Positions 1 to 12,807 are shown, numbered from the stretch's first letter. The stretch: 64,000 bases of DNA from Ophiodon elongatus (GCA_016806645.1 JACSYO010001618.1:1632501-1696500); one strand, 5' to 3'. Notes: generated by a model not told the origin, from the letters alone. A program made the numbers and translations.

Positions 1-45
1 GGTCATTGCCCTGGATCAACACTCCATCAGCGGGAAGCAGATCAC
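1..45 (-). CDS. atp2b2: Plasma membrane Ca2+-ATPase 2, fourth coding exon (partial, residues 219-233)
   Basis: The last 45 bases at the left edge, read on the minus strand, give GDLLPADGVLIQGND once joined to the split Gly codon of the previous exon. PADG is a conserved P-type ATPase actuator-domain motif, and this wording is typical of PMCAs. The acceptor is gtaattgcag, ending at 46-47. The exon is cut by the window boundary, so its donor and all later parts of the pump (TGES loop, DKTGT phosphorylation site, TM3-TM10, calmodulin-binding tail) lie left of position 1. The match of intron phase and protein register to the exon at 946-1200 makes the assignment firm despite the short length. Confidence 0.85.
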
Positions 46-945
46 CTGCAATTACGATGGAAGAGTTGCTATCTGCAGTGGATTTATTTACATTTTCTGG
101 AATTGATTGATATTGCCTTACACAATTAAAAAGTTCAGATAACTCCAAAGATTCATTAGAGTTGGATTTGAGCTGATTTAAGGCACGATAGATTGTGACC
201 ACTATCGTATACTTCTGAGAGAGGATATGTGCATCTCTCTGTGTACTGTCTGTCTGTCGCAAATTCATTTCTCCACATTACGATACTGTTGCTTAAAGAT
301 ATTTAATTGCTTAAGGTAGACTTCATAATTTTAATCCCCCTCTGGAAACGAGGTGGAAGTCTATTTTCAGCCACTGAACCATGAAAATTACTTTACACAG
401 AACAATGGACGATCGATTAAGAAAGTCAGTGGGCACGTCCAACAACACTTAAGTTATCTAAATGTTCTGGAAAGTTCAGTCAATTTTAGTTAACTTAGTT
501 ATCACTAAAATGAGTTGATACAAAAGGTTTATAGTAGTAAGAGAGGGCAAACTAGATAGATTTTAAATATGTTAAATAACAGTCATTATTGTAAATGGTT
601 ATAACAGATATTTAGCACACCTAAATACACTGCTACAAAATACTGAGCAATCTTTGAAGTGATAGATGGCACAGGGAAAACTAAAGGTGCGAGTTACACC
701 TGTATGTCTCCAGAAAAATGTTGTAAAAATGGAGGAAACATTAGTGGTGTCTTGGAACTAACTGGACAAAGCCAGAAGATCTACTCCTTCATTGGTGAAG
801 GAGTTTGATATACTTCAACTTCCAACTATTTATCAATTCTGTTTTCAAAGCTTTTTGAACCATGAATTTCCACTTTCTGCACGTCATTAACCGAGTAAAC
901 TCGAACACACACACACACACAGTTTGACAATCTCTTCCCACCTAC
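46..945 (-). other. atp2b2 intron 3
   Basis: This 900-nt phase-1 intron runs between the third and fourth visible coding exons, with GT at 945-944 and AG at 47-46. It is AT-rich. Apart from the short (AC)n tract at 905-921 near the donor I see no repeat or reading frame of note. Confidence 0.85.
905..921. repeat. (AC)n run beside exon 3 donor
   Basis: A 17-nt AC run; on the gene's sense strand it reads (GU)n and starts about 24 nt downstream of the exon 3 donor. Confidence 0.9.
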
Positions 946-1200
946 CGTATTTGATCTGTGCGATATCCCCTACCACTATGTCCGACACTGGCAGCTGTAT
1001 GACTTGGCTACCGCGGACCACCTGGAATTTCTGCTCCTGCTCGATGCGGCTCTGCAGCCCACGGAACTGCTTCTCCTTCGACCAGTCGTTGAAGGCCGTC
1101 ACCAGCACCACACACACCACAGACAACAGGATAGCTGCGCCCTCGATCCAGCCGGCATCCGCCTCGCCCTCGTCCTCTACCCCACCTGCCGCGCCACAAG
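946..1200 (-). CDS. atp2b2: Plasma membrane Ca2+-ATPase 2, third coding exon (residues 134-219, TM2 and start of actuator domain)
   Basis: This 255-nt exon encodes the acidic loop EDEGEADAGWIEGAA (residues 142-156), the second membrane helix AILLSVVCVVLVTAFNDW (156-173), and the start of the cytosolic actuator domain with SKEKQFRGLQSRIEQEQKF (174-192) and VVGDIAQIKYG (209-219). These are hallmark PMCA sequences. The acceptor is caaactttag at 1201-1210. The donor is ATACG followed by gtaggt at 945-944, splitting Gly219 (phase 1). A (TG)n run begins about 24 nt beyond the donor on the sense strand. The exon length is a multiple of three and it is phase-symmetric. The CpG-rich, GC-rich composition stands out from the AT-rich introns around it, which supports coding constraint. 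Confidence 0.93.
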
Positions 1201-4200
1201 CTAAAGTTTGGTAGCGATGACAAGACAAGAAGAGGAAAGTTGTATTGATGTCATACATTTTCAAGCGCACTGTGTTTTCATATAGACTTTAAGTATTCTG
1301 TCGACACACGCTTACACAGCGAATATCAACTCACAATTTTAATACACAGATATATTGTATATGTGAAGAGTATGAACACTTCATAATTACAGATAAGGGA
1401 TGTAATAAAATCTCACACTGGGAGCAGTGTGTGCAATTGTTATGCCTATGTACAATGTGTATAATATAAACGACAAAAACAAAAACTAAATCGACTGTAT
1501 CTAAAAACAAAATAAAATCAAAAGGGATAGAACCAAATAATTGTATACTTCAGCCTACTCTTTTTTAGACATGTAATATATATTAATTTAGTTTATTTTG
1601 AATTTGCTATATATGTTTACTGTTCATTTTATAGTTATCTTGTTTTGTTATTTATATTTTATTATTTATGACATATTCAAATTAAAATCTATCTTTTCCA
1701 TCAATCTCTATCTCTCAATCTAATGCCCTGATGTCTACTGGCTGTGAACTGACAGACTGGGGTATATTTGGAAATGAAACAAGGCCTATTCCCAGTCCTC
1801 CTAATGCTGCTTCATGTAATACTCTGGGAGCCATTGTGCCCTATACTTCTGGCTAGCTGACTTCAAAAGCCCCCAGTGGAGTGATTTGATTTGGACTATA
1901 AAACACTTGCAGCTCACAAGGGACCTAGAGCAGACCCAATATTATAGACATTATAAATGCAGGGTCTGATTTAACCAAGAACTAGACTCAAAGAAGCAAT
2001 TTGGACATATTGTTGCACTACAGAGGGGTTCCAATCAATAGGATGTTCATGTAGTGGATATATTGCATACACTCCCAGAACATACCCTCCTTTATGTGTG
2101 TAACTACCAGAACCAATGCACATACTCATACAGGCATGTAGGTTTTGGCAAAAAGGAGAGGCATATTCAAGACATTTAATTCCATTTTTATCAAACAAAA
2201 TCTTAAAATCTAATATAATGTTCTAGATATTGTTCCTTGTATGTATATAATTGTTCTTTTTTTTTTTCTTCAGCTTTTCATGTTTTGTCACGAAAAATCT
2301 GTTCCTGATTTTGACAAGTGAAAGTTCGGTATTTATAGATCCAGAACTGATTATGTAACAGTATATTTAGACTGGTATTGGTGTGACAAATGAGGCCATT
2401 TTACTATCTTCCAAAAAACAATAGGTCATAAAGCCTCTTATTAAGAAGCAAAGATTCCATGAAGAACAAATGAAAGAACCAAATACGAATAAATTAGTGC
2501 AGTATATATTTCTTAACAATGTAATTGGATGAGTTCAGACTGTCCTGCTTTGTCACTGGGGTGCATTGACAGAAATAAAGTGAATGTAGTAGCTGTCCAT
2601 GGTTCTGATTGCACAGCTCTTACTATTTAAACACGTAAACTGTGCTCTTGTCTCTTTCATACAAAGACACACAATCATGCAGCACATTTGTAGCTGTCCA
2701 TGGTGCTGATGAAGTACCAAAATCGCGCAATACCCAAGCCCAAAGCGTAAACTGACTTATGGAGCTGAAGCAAGATGTGGGTGAGATGTAAGTGAATAAT
2801 GTCAATCAGCTTCAACGGTTCTTTACCAAACCATGTTGGTATATATGTGTACTTATGGTATTTTCTTAATATCTTTCTCATTTTTGTTTTGTTTCAAGTC
2901 ATGTGTTTGATACAGACGCAATTAAGAGCCTCCTCATTCAACTCCAGCCAGGCTTTTTCATATGTAAATGAGATTTAAGTCATCCCACCACCTTCTATTT
3001 CTGGACCGTTGAGCTTTTTTTTTTTACCTATTAATAAACAAAACAGTAAACCAGCAGTGTGAGTTGTGTGCATGTGAATACATACATGTGTGTGATATTT
3101 GCTTTTCACATATATCAGTACAGAAATACAATTTTAGTACATGACTGTTTTATGGGCTACAATTTTATGGGTTTTTGATTTATAGTTTCTTCTAAATGAA
3201 GAATAGTTGTTTTATATTTATAGTCATTATCCTTAATGATTTAATTTCCTGTTAGGTTTACTTTCGAAAGACCCCAAAACAGTATAGTCCGCTGTAAAAT
3301 ATATTGCTGTACTACACACCTATGTCAAAACTCTTTATGTCTAAGTTTGAGGGATCATTGCTGGAAATGTTTGATTAGGCAATATAAAATATTTGTGTGA
3401 AAAAAAAGTTAGTTGTGCTCTTGTTAAAGTGCCACTCTAAAAACTCTGCACGTCAAAACATCCTTACATCCCTATGACTTTATGGCCGTCTCTCTTCATT
3501 TGTTTTTTTTCTAAATTGGGTGACTCAAAGTGGTATGCATTCATATCTGTCTGAATCGCTCTGTTATTCACATTTATTCATATCCGCAGGAGTTTATGTG
3601 CTGATTTAGATTCATATATATTCCATTCCATTTAAATCTGAGAAGAGACTTGCATATTGGCACCATTTTTGCTGCAAGTTAAAGAGAAGCTTGATTATGT
3701 ATCTGCAGATGGACGCAGTTATTAGCATAATGAATCCTCTGGCCATTCTCTGCTTTATTTGGCGAGCTCACTCCGAAAGCAATGCAGCTTTAAAACGATG
3801 CAGAAAAAGAAAGTAAGATCAATTTACAGTTAATCAATCATTTTACAACCTAAGTATTTGGCTGACTAACTAAATCATTAATTTACTCACTCATTAAGTC
3901 TTTCTTAATCTTAACCAACCAACTAAAAAATGAATTAACTCAGAAATTATTTGATTAACTACCCATGCAAGTAAGACGGTGGTAACCTTTTCGTCTTTAT
4001 CTGGTATTTCTACTTTCATAAGACTTTTTAAACCCCTTAAAATGATGACCGGTCCCTTTAGCAGGGTAACTGAATTCCATTACTGTGATAATGCTGGGAG
4101 CAATGACTGATGTTGCTGACTCAGCACCTCGTTATGGTCTCCGTCTTCGTTTCCTGTTTCACGGCTCACAGGGCTGATGTATAGGCACTTGGGGCATAAG

Positions 4201-4337
4201 GTTATTTCTCTGCTCAACACTTCATTAACCTTACCGGTACCTTTCATACGCACATTTAACACGTTCATAACGCGCACACACGCACACACACAAACACACA
4301 CAAATTACCCCTGTGTTCGATGAGTCGCTTGATCTCT

Positions 4338-4372
4338 TGAGGCAGGTCACAAACAAAGTGTGACCTGCCTCA
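4338..4372. other. Perfect 14-bp inverted repeat (hairpin)
   Basis: The arm TGAGGCAGGTCACA (4338-4351) is followed by a 7-nt spacer and then its exact reverse complement (4359-4372). It is in atp2b2 intron 2 and would fold identically in either transcript strand. It is not followed by a T tract, so it is not a terminator. Confidence 0.9.
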
Positions 4373-4523
4373 CCAATTAAAGTGTGCATACAGTAGTATG
4401 TAGGTGTAAGTGTGTCAGTGAATGCCAGTAATGTCAGAGGAAGTGATGTTAGTGTGCCAATGCAATTATAGCTCTTTGCTGTCCTCTGCAATAGTGGAGA
4501 TACTTGTGAGATAACTATTGTAG

Positions 4524-4539
4524 CGTGTGTGTGCATTTG

Positions 4540-4601
<62 letters not shown>

Positions 4602-4618
4602 TGTCTGTGCTTGTGTGT
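4524..4618. repeat. (GT)n microsatellite beside exon 2 donor
   Basis: A GT tract with a pure core at about 4547-4599 and imperfect edges. On the sense strand it is (CA)n lying about 80-175 nt downstream of the exon 2 donor. Confidence 0.95.
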
Positions 4619-4697
4619 CTATCTCAAGACTTCGAAAAAAACGAGGAGAGAGACGTTTAAAGGAAATTATATCACAAGTTTAGTGATGTTCACTCAC

Positions 4698-4898
4698 ACT
4701 CTCCGTCGCTCTCTCCGGGAGGGTGGTAGAAAGAGAGCCCCAGGGAGATCAGGGCAGCGATCTCCAGGATGATGAGGGTGACGTCCTGCAGGGCCTCCCA
4801 TACCAGCTGCAGGAAGGTTTTTGGCTTCTTTGGAGGTATCAGGTTTTCACCATATATTTCTTTTCTCTTGTCCAGGTCATCTTTGGCACCTGCGAGAC
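4698..4898 (-). CDS. atp2b2: Plasma membrane Ca2+-ATPase 2, second coding exon (residues 67-134, TM1)
   Basis: This 201-nt exon carries the conserved PMCA stretch leading into the first membrane segment. Visible motifs are DDLDKRKEIYG (residues 73-83), IPPKKPKTFLQLVWEALQD (87-105) and the hydrophobic helix TLIILEIAALISLGLSFY (107-124), followed by the extracellular HPPGES turn. The acceptor is a pyrimidine-rich tract ending ctcag at 4899-4900. The donor is GAGT followed by gtgagt at 4697-4696. Both flanking introns are phase 1, so the exon is symmetric and could be skipped without a frameshift, although that would remove TM1. The sequence is nearly identical to mammalian PMCA2 and PMCA3 over this stretch, as expected for a core pump region. 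It lies 20.9 kb downstream of the first coding exon in transcript order. Confidence 0.92.
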
Positions 4899-6645
4899 CT
4901 GAGAATGTAAGACACAGAAAGAGAGGGAGAGAAACGGTTATAAAATACAATACATCACAGTATATTTATCATCAGTGTTTGAAGGATATTCTTACTGACG
5001 TATTGCAGTGACTTCTATATTGTATATAGGGTTAAAATTACAGCAACAAAAAAGATCCCAATTTGTATCCACACATACAAAAATATTTAAATGCACGGCT
5101 AGAAACTGCGGATGCAATTGCCGTCTTTTACAGTTTTAAGATTTTTTTTATTGTTAATTATTGTGATCTCCAGTCAGCTTTGTAATGGATTGTTTGTGGA
5201 AACTTTCTTTACTTTTTTGCTCTTTGTTTTCTCTCTTTTTCACTCTCACACTGCACACATACCATCTCTCTAATTACCAGTTTGAGTCATGGTGGGCCAC
5301 GGTTCTGCGTTCCTTATATAATTCTGCTCAGAGACGAGGGCCTTGTGCTTTGACCTCATACACCTCCTCATAAACAATGAACTACTGAATATAAATATCT
5401 TTGCTCTTTTATCTGAAGAACTTCATACTGGCTCGAGGGACAATTTACTTTTAGAACACTGTCCAGAAAATTATTCTCACGCAGTTGCTAAAACAATATG
5501 GCGAAAGAGATTGTTACATCAGATGTAGTGCTTTGGCAAGAGCAACAGTTGAACTTTGTAATCCAAATAGAATTAACAGAAATTAGCAGCTTTTTGATTT
5601 ATATGTTTTCCATAAAAAAAGATGCATTATTAGTTTGATAAAGTTTTCCATGGGGATGATTTAGAATCATATAACAATATGTTTTGTGCATGTGCTGCAT
5701 TTATCAGCCAAAAAAACCCGAATTGTGCTGTGGTTGATTTTATCTGCATTGCAATGTCACGTAATGGGTCTTAAAATAAAGTAGAACTTGCCCAAACTAT
5801 TGTACTTTATATTAATAAATGTTCATATATTAAATCACATTTATCACAGCTACAATAAGAATCTGCATCACTGGTGTGTAAGAAACTACTGTGAACTTTA
5901 ATCGATATCTACATCAAACCTTCACAAAGCTTCGTAATTAGCATCAAGTCTACTATCGGCAAATGTATGCTCCGTATCTTCAGTTAAAATGATTCATAAA
6001 AGATTTCTATTAAGCTATATTATAGGTTTCTATCTGGCTGCTTTTCAGCTTAGTACCATTATTTGGTTGCTGAGCGCACACACATTGTGTATTCACTGTC
6101 TCTCTGTCTCTCTCCCTCACAACCAAAGACATTACCACATGATTATGTCATGCATGGTGCGTCACTGGGTCTCCCAGGAGTGGCCCTGGATTGCACCTGA
6201 TAACATCTCTGCTGCATGACACTGTTTCACATGCGAATGCAAATGACTGTGGGATGACTTATTAACATCCAGTGTCGGAGAACGAGGAACAGAACGACAG
6301 AGTTGTCATGTGAAAAGCAAATGTTTAGATACTGCAAAAAATGCGAGAAAATATAGATACTAAATCTATTTTGCTCCTTGAAAAAAAAAAAAAAATGGAG
6401 CAACAGAGAAAGAGAAGGAGAGGACAGAAGGAGGGCAGGCTGAAAAGAGAACAATTCCTAGCTCCTACATAGGAGAATGCCCTGGTTACAAATAGATCAA
6501 TCTATAAATAGCCTCATTATCTATTCTCTTTTAATTGTCTCTCTGAGAGGACCTAGCATGCTCTCCCATTGATCTCCACAGCACCCTGCCTCACATCACA
6601 CACAAACATGTGTGTCCATGCATATGTGTGTGTGTGTGTGTGTAT

Positions 6646-6720
<75 letters not shown>

Positions 6721-8355
6721 TCGTGACTGCCTGCACGTGCTTTGGGTGTGTGTAAGAAGGCTGGCTTAGCATGCCGGCACTATCGCACAGTAAAACTAGA
6801 GCTCGTATATAATCAGGCTTTAGCCAGTTCCAGTTGGTTAGATATACAGACACACAAATATGCACGCCCAAGCACAGATGCACATATCTTTACTATCCAC
6901 ATTGTGTAGGACCCTCCTTATCTTATTGTTGGTCAGGTGCACATCAAACGTGACATTCACTCATATTTCTACCAAATACCGCAATCACAGATTTTTTTTA
7001 AACAACAAATACATATGCTTATCCTCCTACACTACATTTCTAGAATCCGTCCAGAGGCAGGGAAGTTAGTTATAGCATGCAAATGCACCATTCTGAATAA
7101 TAGCAGCAATCATTTAAATACAACAAACCGCATACTCTTAGCTATTTCTGTCACGTGATGGGTACCTCTATTATATGTATGAGATGATTCAATGGTTAAG
7201 CGTAACATCTAACCTTGTTCAATTTTTCAACTCCTTAAATGCCCTTGAGATGTGAGCTATGCTGTAATCAATCTCTTGAATCATTAAAAACTCATTGCTT
7301 TATGGAAAACCCTCTGCTACATTATCATTCCTTCCTGGATAGCTGATTGCAATGCTGCTTAAGATTCATTTGCCAGATTATGAAATATTGTAGGCTAAAT
7401 ACTGTCAGCCCACCTAAATGCTCTGGCAGTGGATTTTGAGGAGGCCGTGAGAGGGCAGAAAAACTGTAGCGATACACAGATGAGTCACAACAATCTCACA
7501 GAGGATTAAGGGTGACTGCAAAGGAGTCTTTGTGGTAGAGTCCATCACCAAGTAGTGAAGCCTGAACAGACTATATACCAAATGTACAGATGGGAGTCAG
7601 GGATAAGGGACTCCTAGTGCTGTATAACGGCTGGCTGACGTATTTATCAAAAGCTCCTTGTGATTGTTCTAATCGAGATTCAAATGATGAAAGCCTTCTG
7701 GAAAGGAAATTCAAATCCACCTTTGAAAGATGGGTTGAGAGATGATGCACTATTAACGTTAGATTGACTTCCATTTTAGATTGTCAGTTTACGGACTTAA
7801 AACAAACTGTGGGCATGCTGGAGACTCAGCAGATTAAGTAAAAGCCATTTACTGTATCAGAAATGCAAACTACAGTATAATGTTATTTATGAATTTGGTT
7901 GAGTGTCATCAAATCAATCAGTATCAGTCACTTTGTACTGAATACCAGCTAATTAAGCAGGCATGCTTAATAATAAACCACATTTGGCTATACATGGCTG
8001 TGGTCATCAGATGGCTACAGTTAGAATTTTAAATGCCAATACGAAAATTTATAATTATGGTATTAATCCTGAAAAGGACTGTATCATAAATAATCAGTAT
8101 GGGCTTATTTGGAAGTCTGTGTTCAGGGACAAGAAAAGTCTGTGACTCTGTAATGACTAATTAGCCTCTCTACTTTTAGATTATTTTAGAAACCTGACCA
8201 TGAAGTTTTGCATATGGACAACACTAATGTAATGATAATAAGATACTATAACATTTAAAATACTACCATTAGATTTGACCTTCAACTTCGGACTCTTTTC
8301 TCCATCTCTTTTTTAGTCATAATATATTGTCTATAAAATGGTTGTAAAAAAAGGG
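4899..8355 (-). other. atp2b2 intron 1, distal part
   Basis: This is the AT-rich end of the 20.9 kb first coding intron. It contains one long GT microsatellite (6625-6719) and an A tract near 6381. No exon-like reading frame with splice sites is visible, and nothing else is recognised. Confidence 0.7.
6625..6719. repeat. (GT)n microsatellite
   Basis: A long GT tract with a few T or A interruptions, intron 1 of atp2b2. Confidence 0.95.
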
Positions 8356-8369
8356 GTTGGTTTTGTGGG

Positions 8370-8575
8370 TTTAGTCATCCCAAAACCTAAAGATATTTAG
8401 GTAAAATATGATGATATGAATAGAGAAAAGCAGTAAATGTTCACTTTAGGAAGTTAGAACCAGCAAATATTTGGGATTTCTTTCTTACTATATGGCTTAA
8501 CTGATTATCATAGCTGCTGTCAATTAACTTCATGTCAACTGACAAATTGTTTGATTAGATTACAGAATTATTGTT
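8370..8575 (+). repeat. Old dispersed teleost repeat, family A, copy 1
   Basis: The core CCAAAACCTAAAGATATTTA (8380-8399) is followed by degenerate text ending in a GATTAATCGATT-like tract. This matches, from memory, a high-copy percomorph repeat that ends in alternating ATTAATCG motifs. The same core recurs at 45832-45852 and 56984-57004. The copy is strongly diverged. Confidence 0.45.
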
Positions 8576-8990
8576 ATTTACAACCACAATTCAAAGTCTT
8601 TAAATCTTGATGAGGATGAAACCTTGAACTTCTCTCCTCTTCTTCACTGTTCTTACTCCATAATTTATGGCTGGTAATGCGCTGATCTCTCGAACACAGC
8701 AGGATCTGAGATTCAAATCTGCTTTGACAAATGATACCTTCCTAACATCCTGTTTCCAAATAGACAAGACAGGGACGTTAACAAACATTTTTTAAAATAA
8801 AATTGTACCATTATATCTGCAGAGGAGGAAATGGGATTTTTCTTTTCAGTCAGAGTGAACATGATGGCATATTTTAACAGTTGGCCCTTTTTTTGTCCGT
8901 GGCTGAAAATAGATCTCCATGGAAACGCTATGCATCCCACTCAACGAGTGGAAATACCCGTGACTCTGAACCTTGGCGAAAATGTGAATA

Positions 8991-9052
8991 TGTAAGTATG
9001 TGAATGTATGTGTATGTATGTGTATGTGTGTATGTGTGTGTGTGTGTGTGTT
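8991..9052. repeat. (TATG)n/(TG)n microsatellite
   Basis: A compound tract of TATG-type units grading into a pure TG run. Confidence 0.85.
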
Positions 9053-9436
9053 CAAGAGCATGCATGCATGTGTATGTGTGTGCACAGGTGCGTGCTGTTT
9101 GTTTCTTCAAAGAAAAGACAGTAAAGAATGAAATTAAGTGATGACCTTCAAACGTCCTTGTAACATATGAACGCCACAGTGGAGCAGCACACAAATTACA
9201 TTTATATAAAAAAAATCTAAATCTTGAGAATAATGGTGAGAACAACATTTTCACATGTCTGAGCAGAATCTGTCGTCATGATGATGACCATCATCATAAT
9301 GACGCAAAAATATGGTGCTATTTTTCTGCAGCGAATAGATGGCTTCAACACGTATTCTCAGCTTTCACCATTTTAAAAAGAGAGAGGGGGAATGAAGAGG
9401 GAAGAGAGTGGTTGAAGTGTGACTCAGAGAGGACAA

Positions 9437-9485
<49 letters not shown>

Positions 9486-9492
9486 AGAGAGA
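9437..9492. repeat. (GA)n microsatellite
   Basis: A pure GA core at 9443-9478 with imperfect GAAA edges. Confidence 0.9.
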
Positions 9493-11013
9493 ATAAGAGT
9501 AGGCTGGATGTAGAGTAACTCTATGAATAATAACCCATCAGCGGCTAAAAGGTGGATAATTATCATGCTCTTATTAGAAGATGGAGTGATGGAGAAATGT
9601 GTCACAGTGTCCTTGAAAATGACCTCCATAATAACGATACCATTTTATGCCATACAGAGAGGTTCGTCACCATGCATACAAAGGCATAATGTAGTAGAAA
9701 TAGCTTCTCAATGGTGACATTAAACAAATAACGCAGTATGTTATGTGTAAGTAAATTATATAGAAAGGAGGAGGGAGTTGGAAGAAGAGGAGTGTAACAA
9801 ATATTCAAACAGTAACAAGAAAATGCACAAAAAGACAGGAAAAAGGAAACAAACAAAAAACAAAAAACATTTATCTGCTTTTTGGGTCATGCTACGAAGG
9901 TGGTGGGCTTGTGTCTGTCGTGTAGAACAAGATGTAAGACAATGCAGCAGCATTATCATTGCGGCGCTAGTTAAGGGGAGGAAAGAACGGGATGCTTTCT
10001 CATTAGCCGTCTTGTCCTTGTTTTAGCTTTATGACTATGTGCACCTTCCTGTACATTAGTTCCCGGCACTCATTTTAAGTACCGCCCGGAATTCTGAAAA
10101 CCAGAGTTAAATCCTTGCATGCTAAAAAATGTATATGTGTACAGTGTATCTAAATGGTTCATGGTTGACTGACAATGTTTAATACATATGTACCTAAAGT
10201 TCAGTTTCCAAGGTTTCCATTTTCAACAGAATATATATTTTCAAGGCTTCTTAGAAAAAGAGATAAATCCTAACTAACTAGAGATACAAAATAATGTAAG
10301 GGGATTCATCACACATGAGACAGAGATAGAAGTATGTATAAAAAAAAATAATAAAAAAAAAAAAAGATTCATGACAAATCTTGTAAACTGCAAACCCATG
10401 ACTCCCGTGAGAGGGGCCACACCCAGCAGCATAGCTGGTCCACCCAATATTAAATAAGGACGTAATCAAAGAAAGGGCGTCCTTTTTCTCACTTGAACAT
10501 GGTTGGGCTGGATATTTAGGGGGGGGGGAAACATCAGGGTATTGATGTTAGTGCAGCATTTATAACAGCAGTAAAGGGGTGTCTCCGGTGAAGGGTTTCT
10601 CTAGTTTGAAAAGGTTCTTTTCAGCACCGTCATATTTGGTATTGTCTTTGATTTAAAGATTGGTCTCTTTGCTCAGCTTACAACGTGGTTTTGCGTGCTC
10701 TTATGCTCTGCAATCTCCACACCCTATCAGTACAAGAGGCCACGGCAGGAGGCAGGCTCTCTGTGTGAGGACGCGTTGACGTGACTTGTCTTCAGCGCAG
10801 GAAAGCAGGCGAGCAGATATGCTGTACTGTATGTAAACAAACACATTCTCTCATTTCATGAGAAGTCCCAGGGTCACAGTAACACACACAGATCTATCAT
10901 TCATTCCCCTACAGGCAACCCCCTCTGAAAGGTAATGGACTGGAAAGTGACATTGAGCAATTTCTGACACCATGTCTTTCCCACCACAAGTGTACTGTAT
11001 GTGTACATGTTTA

Positions 11014-11033
11014 TGTGTGTGTGTGTGTGTGTG
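11014..11033. repeat. (TG)n short run
   Basis: Ten TG units. Confidence 0.85.
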
Positions 11034-11197
11034 ACACCAAACTGCAACCTATATGTTAAGTCTCATATTGCAGCTGTACTGTGCAACACATACGAGATAC
11101 AAACTCCAAGAACAGGATCAGTGACAGATTTTCATGTTCATCAGGCAACAGAGCTCAGAGGAGCTCTGGTCACAGCTGCTGCTATTACTGGATGATT

Positions 11198-11265
11198 ACT
11201 TAAAGGAATAATCAACATTTTGGGCAAAACGCTTTTTCGCCTTGTGGTTTACATCTTCGAAGATT
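11198..11265 (+). repeat. Fragment of a dispersed teleost repeat, family C, copy 1
   Basis: The stretch from TTAAAGGAATAATCAACATT through the AAAACGCTTTTTCGCC motif resembles the terminus of a very common spiny-rayed-fish repeat whose consensus I recall as starting AAAGGAATAGTTCAACATTT. Similarity fades after about 65 nt. Family membership is from memory only. Confidence 0.45.
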
Positions 11266-12751
11266 ATTATGCTTGATTTTGACAATGCTACAAGCTTACC
11301 ACTTAAACACGATTTGGTGTTCGTATTTATTATAGGTTTTTGATTATTAAGACAAAGAAGCCACTGCGTCTGAACATTTACTCTGACGCCACTAGATTTG
11401 TGCTTTCTATAAAGAGGCTCAAATACCAGCGCAGTTTTCAACGGGCTCCCAACAACCCAAATTAAATGTATGTTGCAGTGCTGAAAATAAAATATGCACT
11501 TGTGTGTGTGTGTGTGTGTATTTGTGTCAGTCTGTGGGGGCAGCTGTACAAGTGGGTGAGTTTTGCTGTCACGCACTGTGCTCTATGTGTCTGACTCATG
11601 CAAGAGATGGTGAAGTGGAGTGAGAGAACACAGCTCACAGCTCTCTTTCTCACACACACTTACACACATATAAACACACCACAGGATAACTGATTATTAC
11701 TTAGTATTCCTACTTCGTAGTGTATATATGCATAGATGTTACAAGGGGGTCTTATACAGAGCCAGCTGGATGATTATGTATAAATCTTCAAGTCTAAAAG
11801 ACTGAATAATGCATCCCACGTTCATTTTATAAGCTATTATGTTCTGACCCACAGAACACATGCTCTTTTGTTTCTATGACGATAATTCTTGCACTTTTTA
11901 TATCTTAAAACGTTGTGATGATTATGTAATCTTATGCAAGGAAAAGGAAAAAAAAACTGTGAAAACTCATAGATGTGGTTGGTGTGTGCTGCTCATATCA
12001 CATAATTTCAATACCCAAAGGTTTAATTTACACCTCTTAGAAATCTTTTTTGAAAGCCTGGCAAGTAGTGTATCAAGAGCAGCACAGAGGGGAAAGAAAC
12101 CGAAAGAAGCTGACAGTGACTAATGTAAAATGAAGGTGCATATGGCCCTAATAAAACTCATAAAATGTTTATTATTGTGTGAAAATACTGTGCCTGGCTG
12201 AGATCCAGTTCATACTATGAATCCCAGGTGCATGTGTGCAAAACCATGTGTATGTTAATTAGGTCAGCACAACTAATCATATTACTGTAAGATGATGATT
12301 GTGCCATGTTTGCATTGGTGGGATGATTCATTGCATCAAAACCAAACGCCCCCACTCCACGTGACAATCTGTGGGGGGCAGGACATGTATATAAATAAAT
12401 TTAAGGTGAGACACAGAAAAGTAAAATGTGGTAAAAACAAATAGCTTTCTAAGGAAGAACAAAACTGTGTCAGAGTTGAGTTAACGCTGTGCTTGTACCG
12501 TAAAAAAAAAAAAAAAAAGAAGGTTGTTCAGTCTGCTGTGTGGGACTGAAGTCGTAGACAATGATGGGAGTTAAAAGCACCGACAGTACAGATGTGCTTA
12601 TTCAACCTGCAAGAGATCAAAGTGAAAAACAGTAGAACAAATAGGAGTCTCTTTCTGAATGTATTAGTCAGTTAATGTATCTGTCTCATACACTGTAATG
12701 TTAGCTGGCCCGATTGCCCTAGATGTGGTGGACACAACATTAATGAGACAT

Positions 12752-12807
<56 letters not shown>

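Larger units (their letters stand above)
1201..4697 (-). other. atp2b2 intron 2
   Basis: This 3.5 kb phase-1 intron has its donor at 4697-4696 and acceptor at 1202-1201. Next to the donor (in transcript order) it contains a long CA tract (sense strand), then a perfect hairpin at 4338-4372. A 21-nt direct repeat with one mismatch sits at 2589-2609 and 2690-2710. The stretch 3590-3810 is complex and has TAAT-type homeobox cores, possibly conserved noncoding DNA. A degenerate AACT-type low-complexity patch lies at about 3830-3960. No coding exon is evident. Confidence 0.85.
8576..11195 (-). other. atp2b2 intron 1, segment without genes
   Basis: This segment holds short tandem repeats (TATG/TG at 8991-9052, GA at 9443-9478, TG at 11014-11033) and A- or G-homopolymers (about 10340-10365 and 10519-10528). 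I recognise no coding sequence. Confidence 0.65.

Noticed and set aside
4338..4372. Hairpin as a bacterial-type terminator
   Set aside because: The DNA is vertebrate, no T tract follows, and it lies inside an intron.
6569..6883. Reading frames made of Cys/Val or Thr/His alternations at this and all other GT/CA tracts
   Set aside because: They are translations of dinucleotide repeats and carry no protein family signal.
7952..7971. 8-bp hairpin ATTAAGCA GGCA TGCTTAAT
   Set aside because: A stem of this length is expected by chance in AT-rich DNA.
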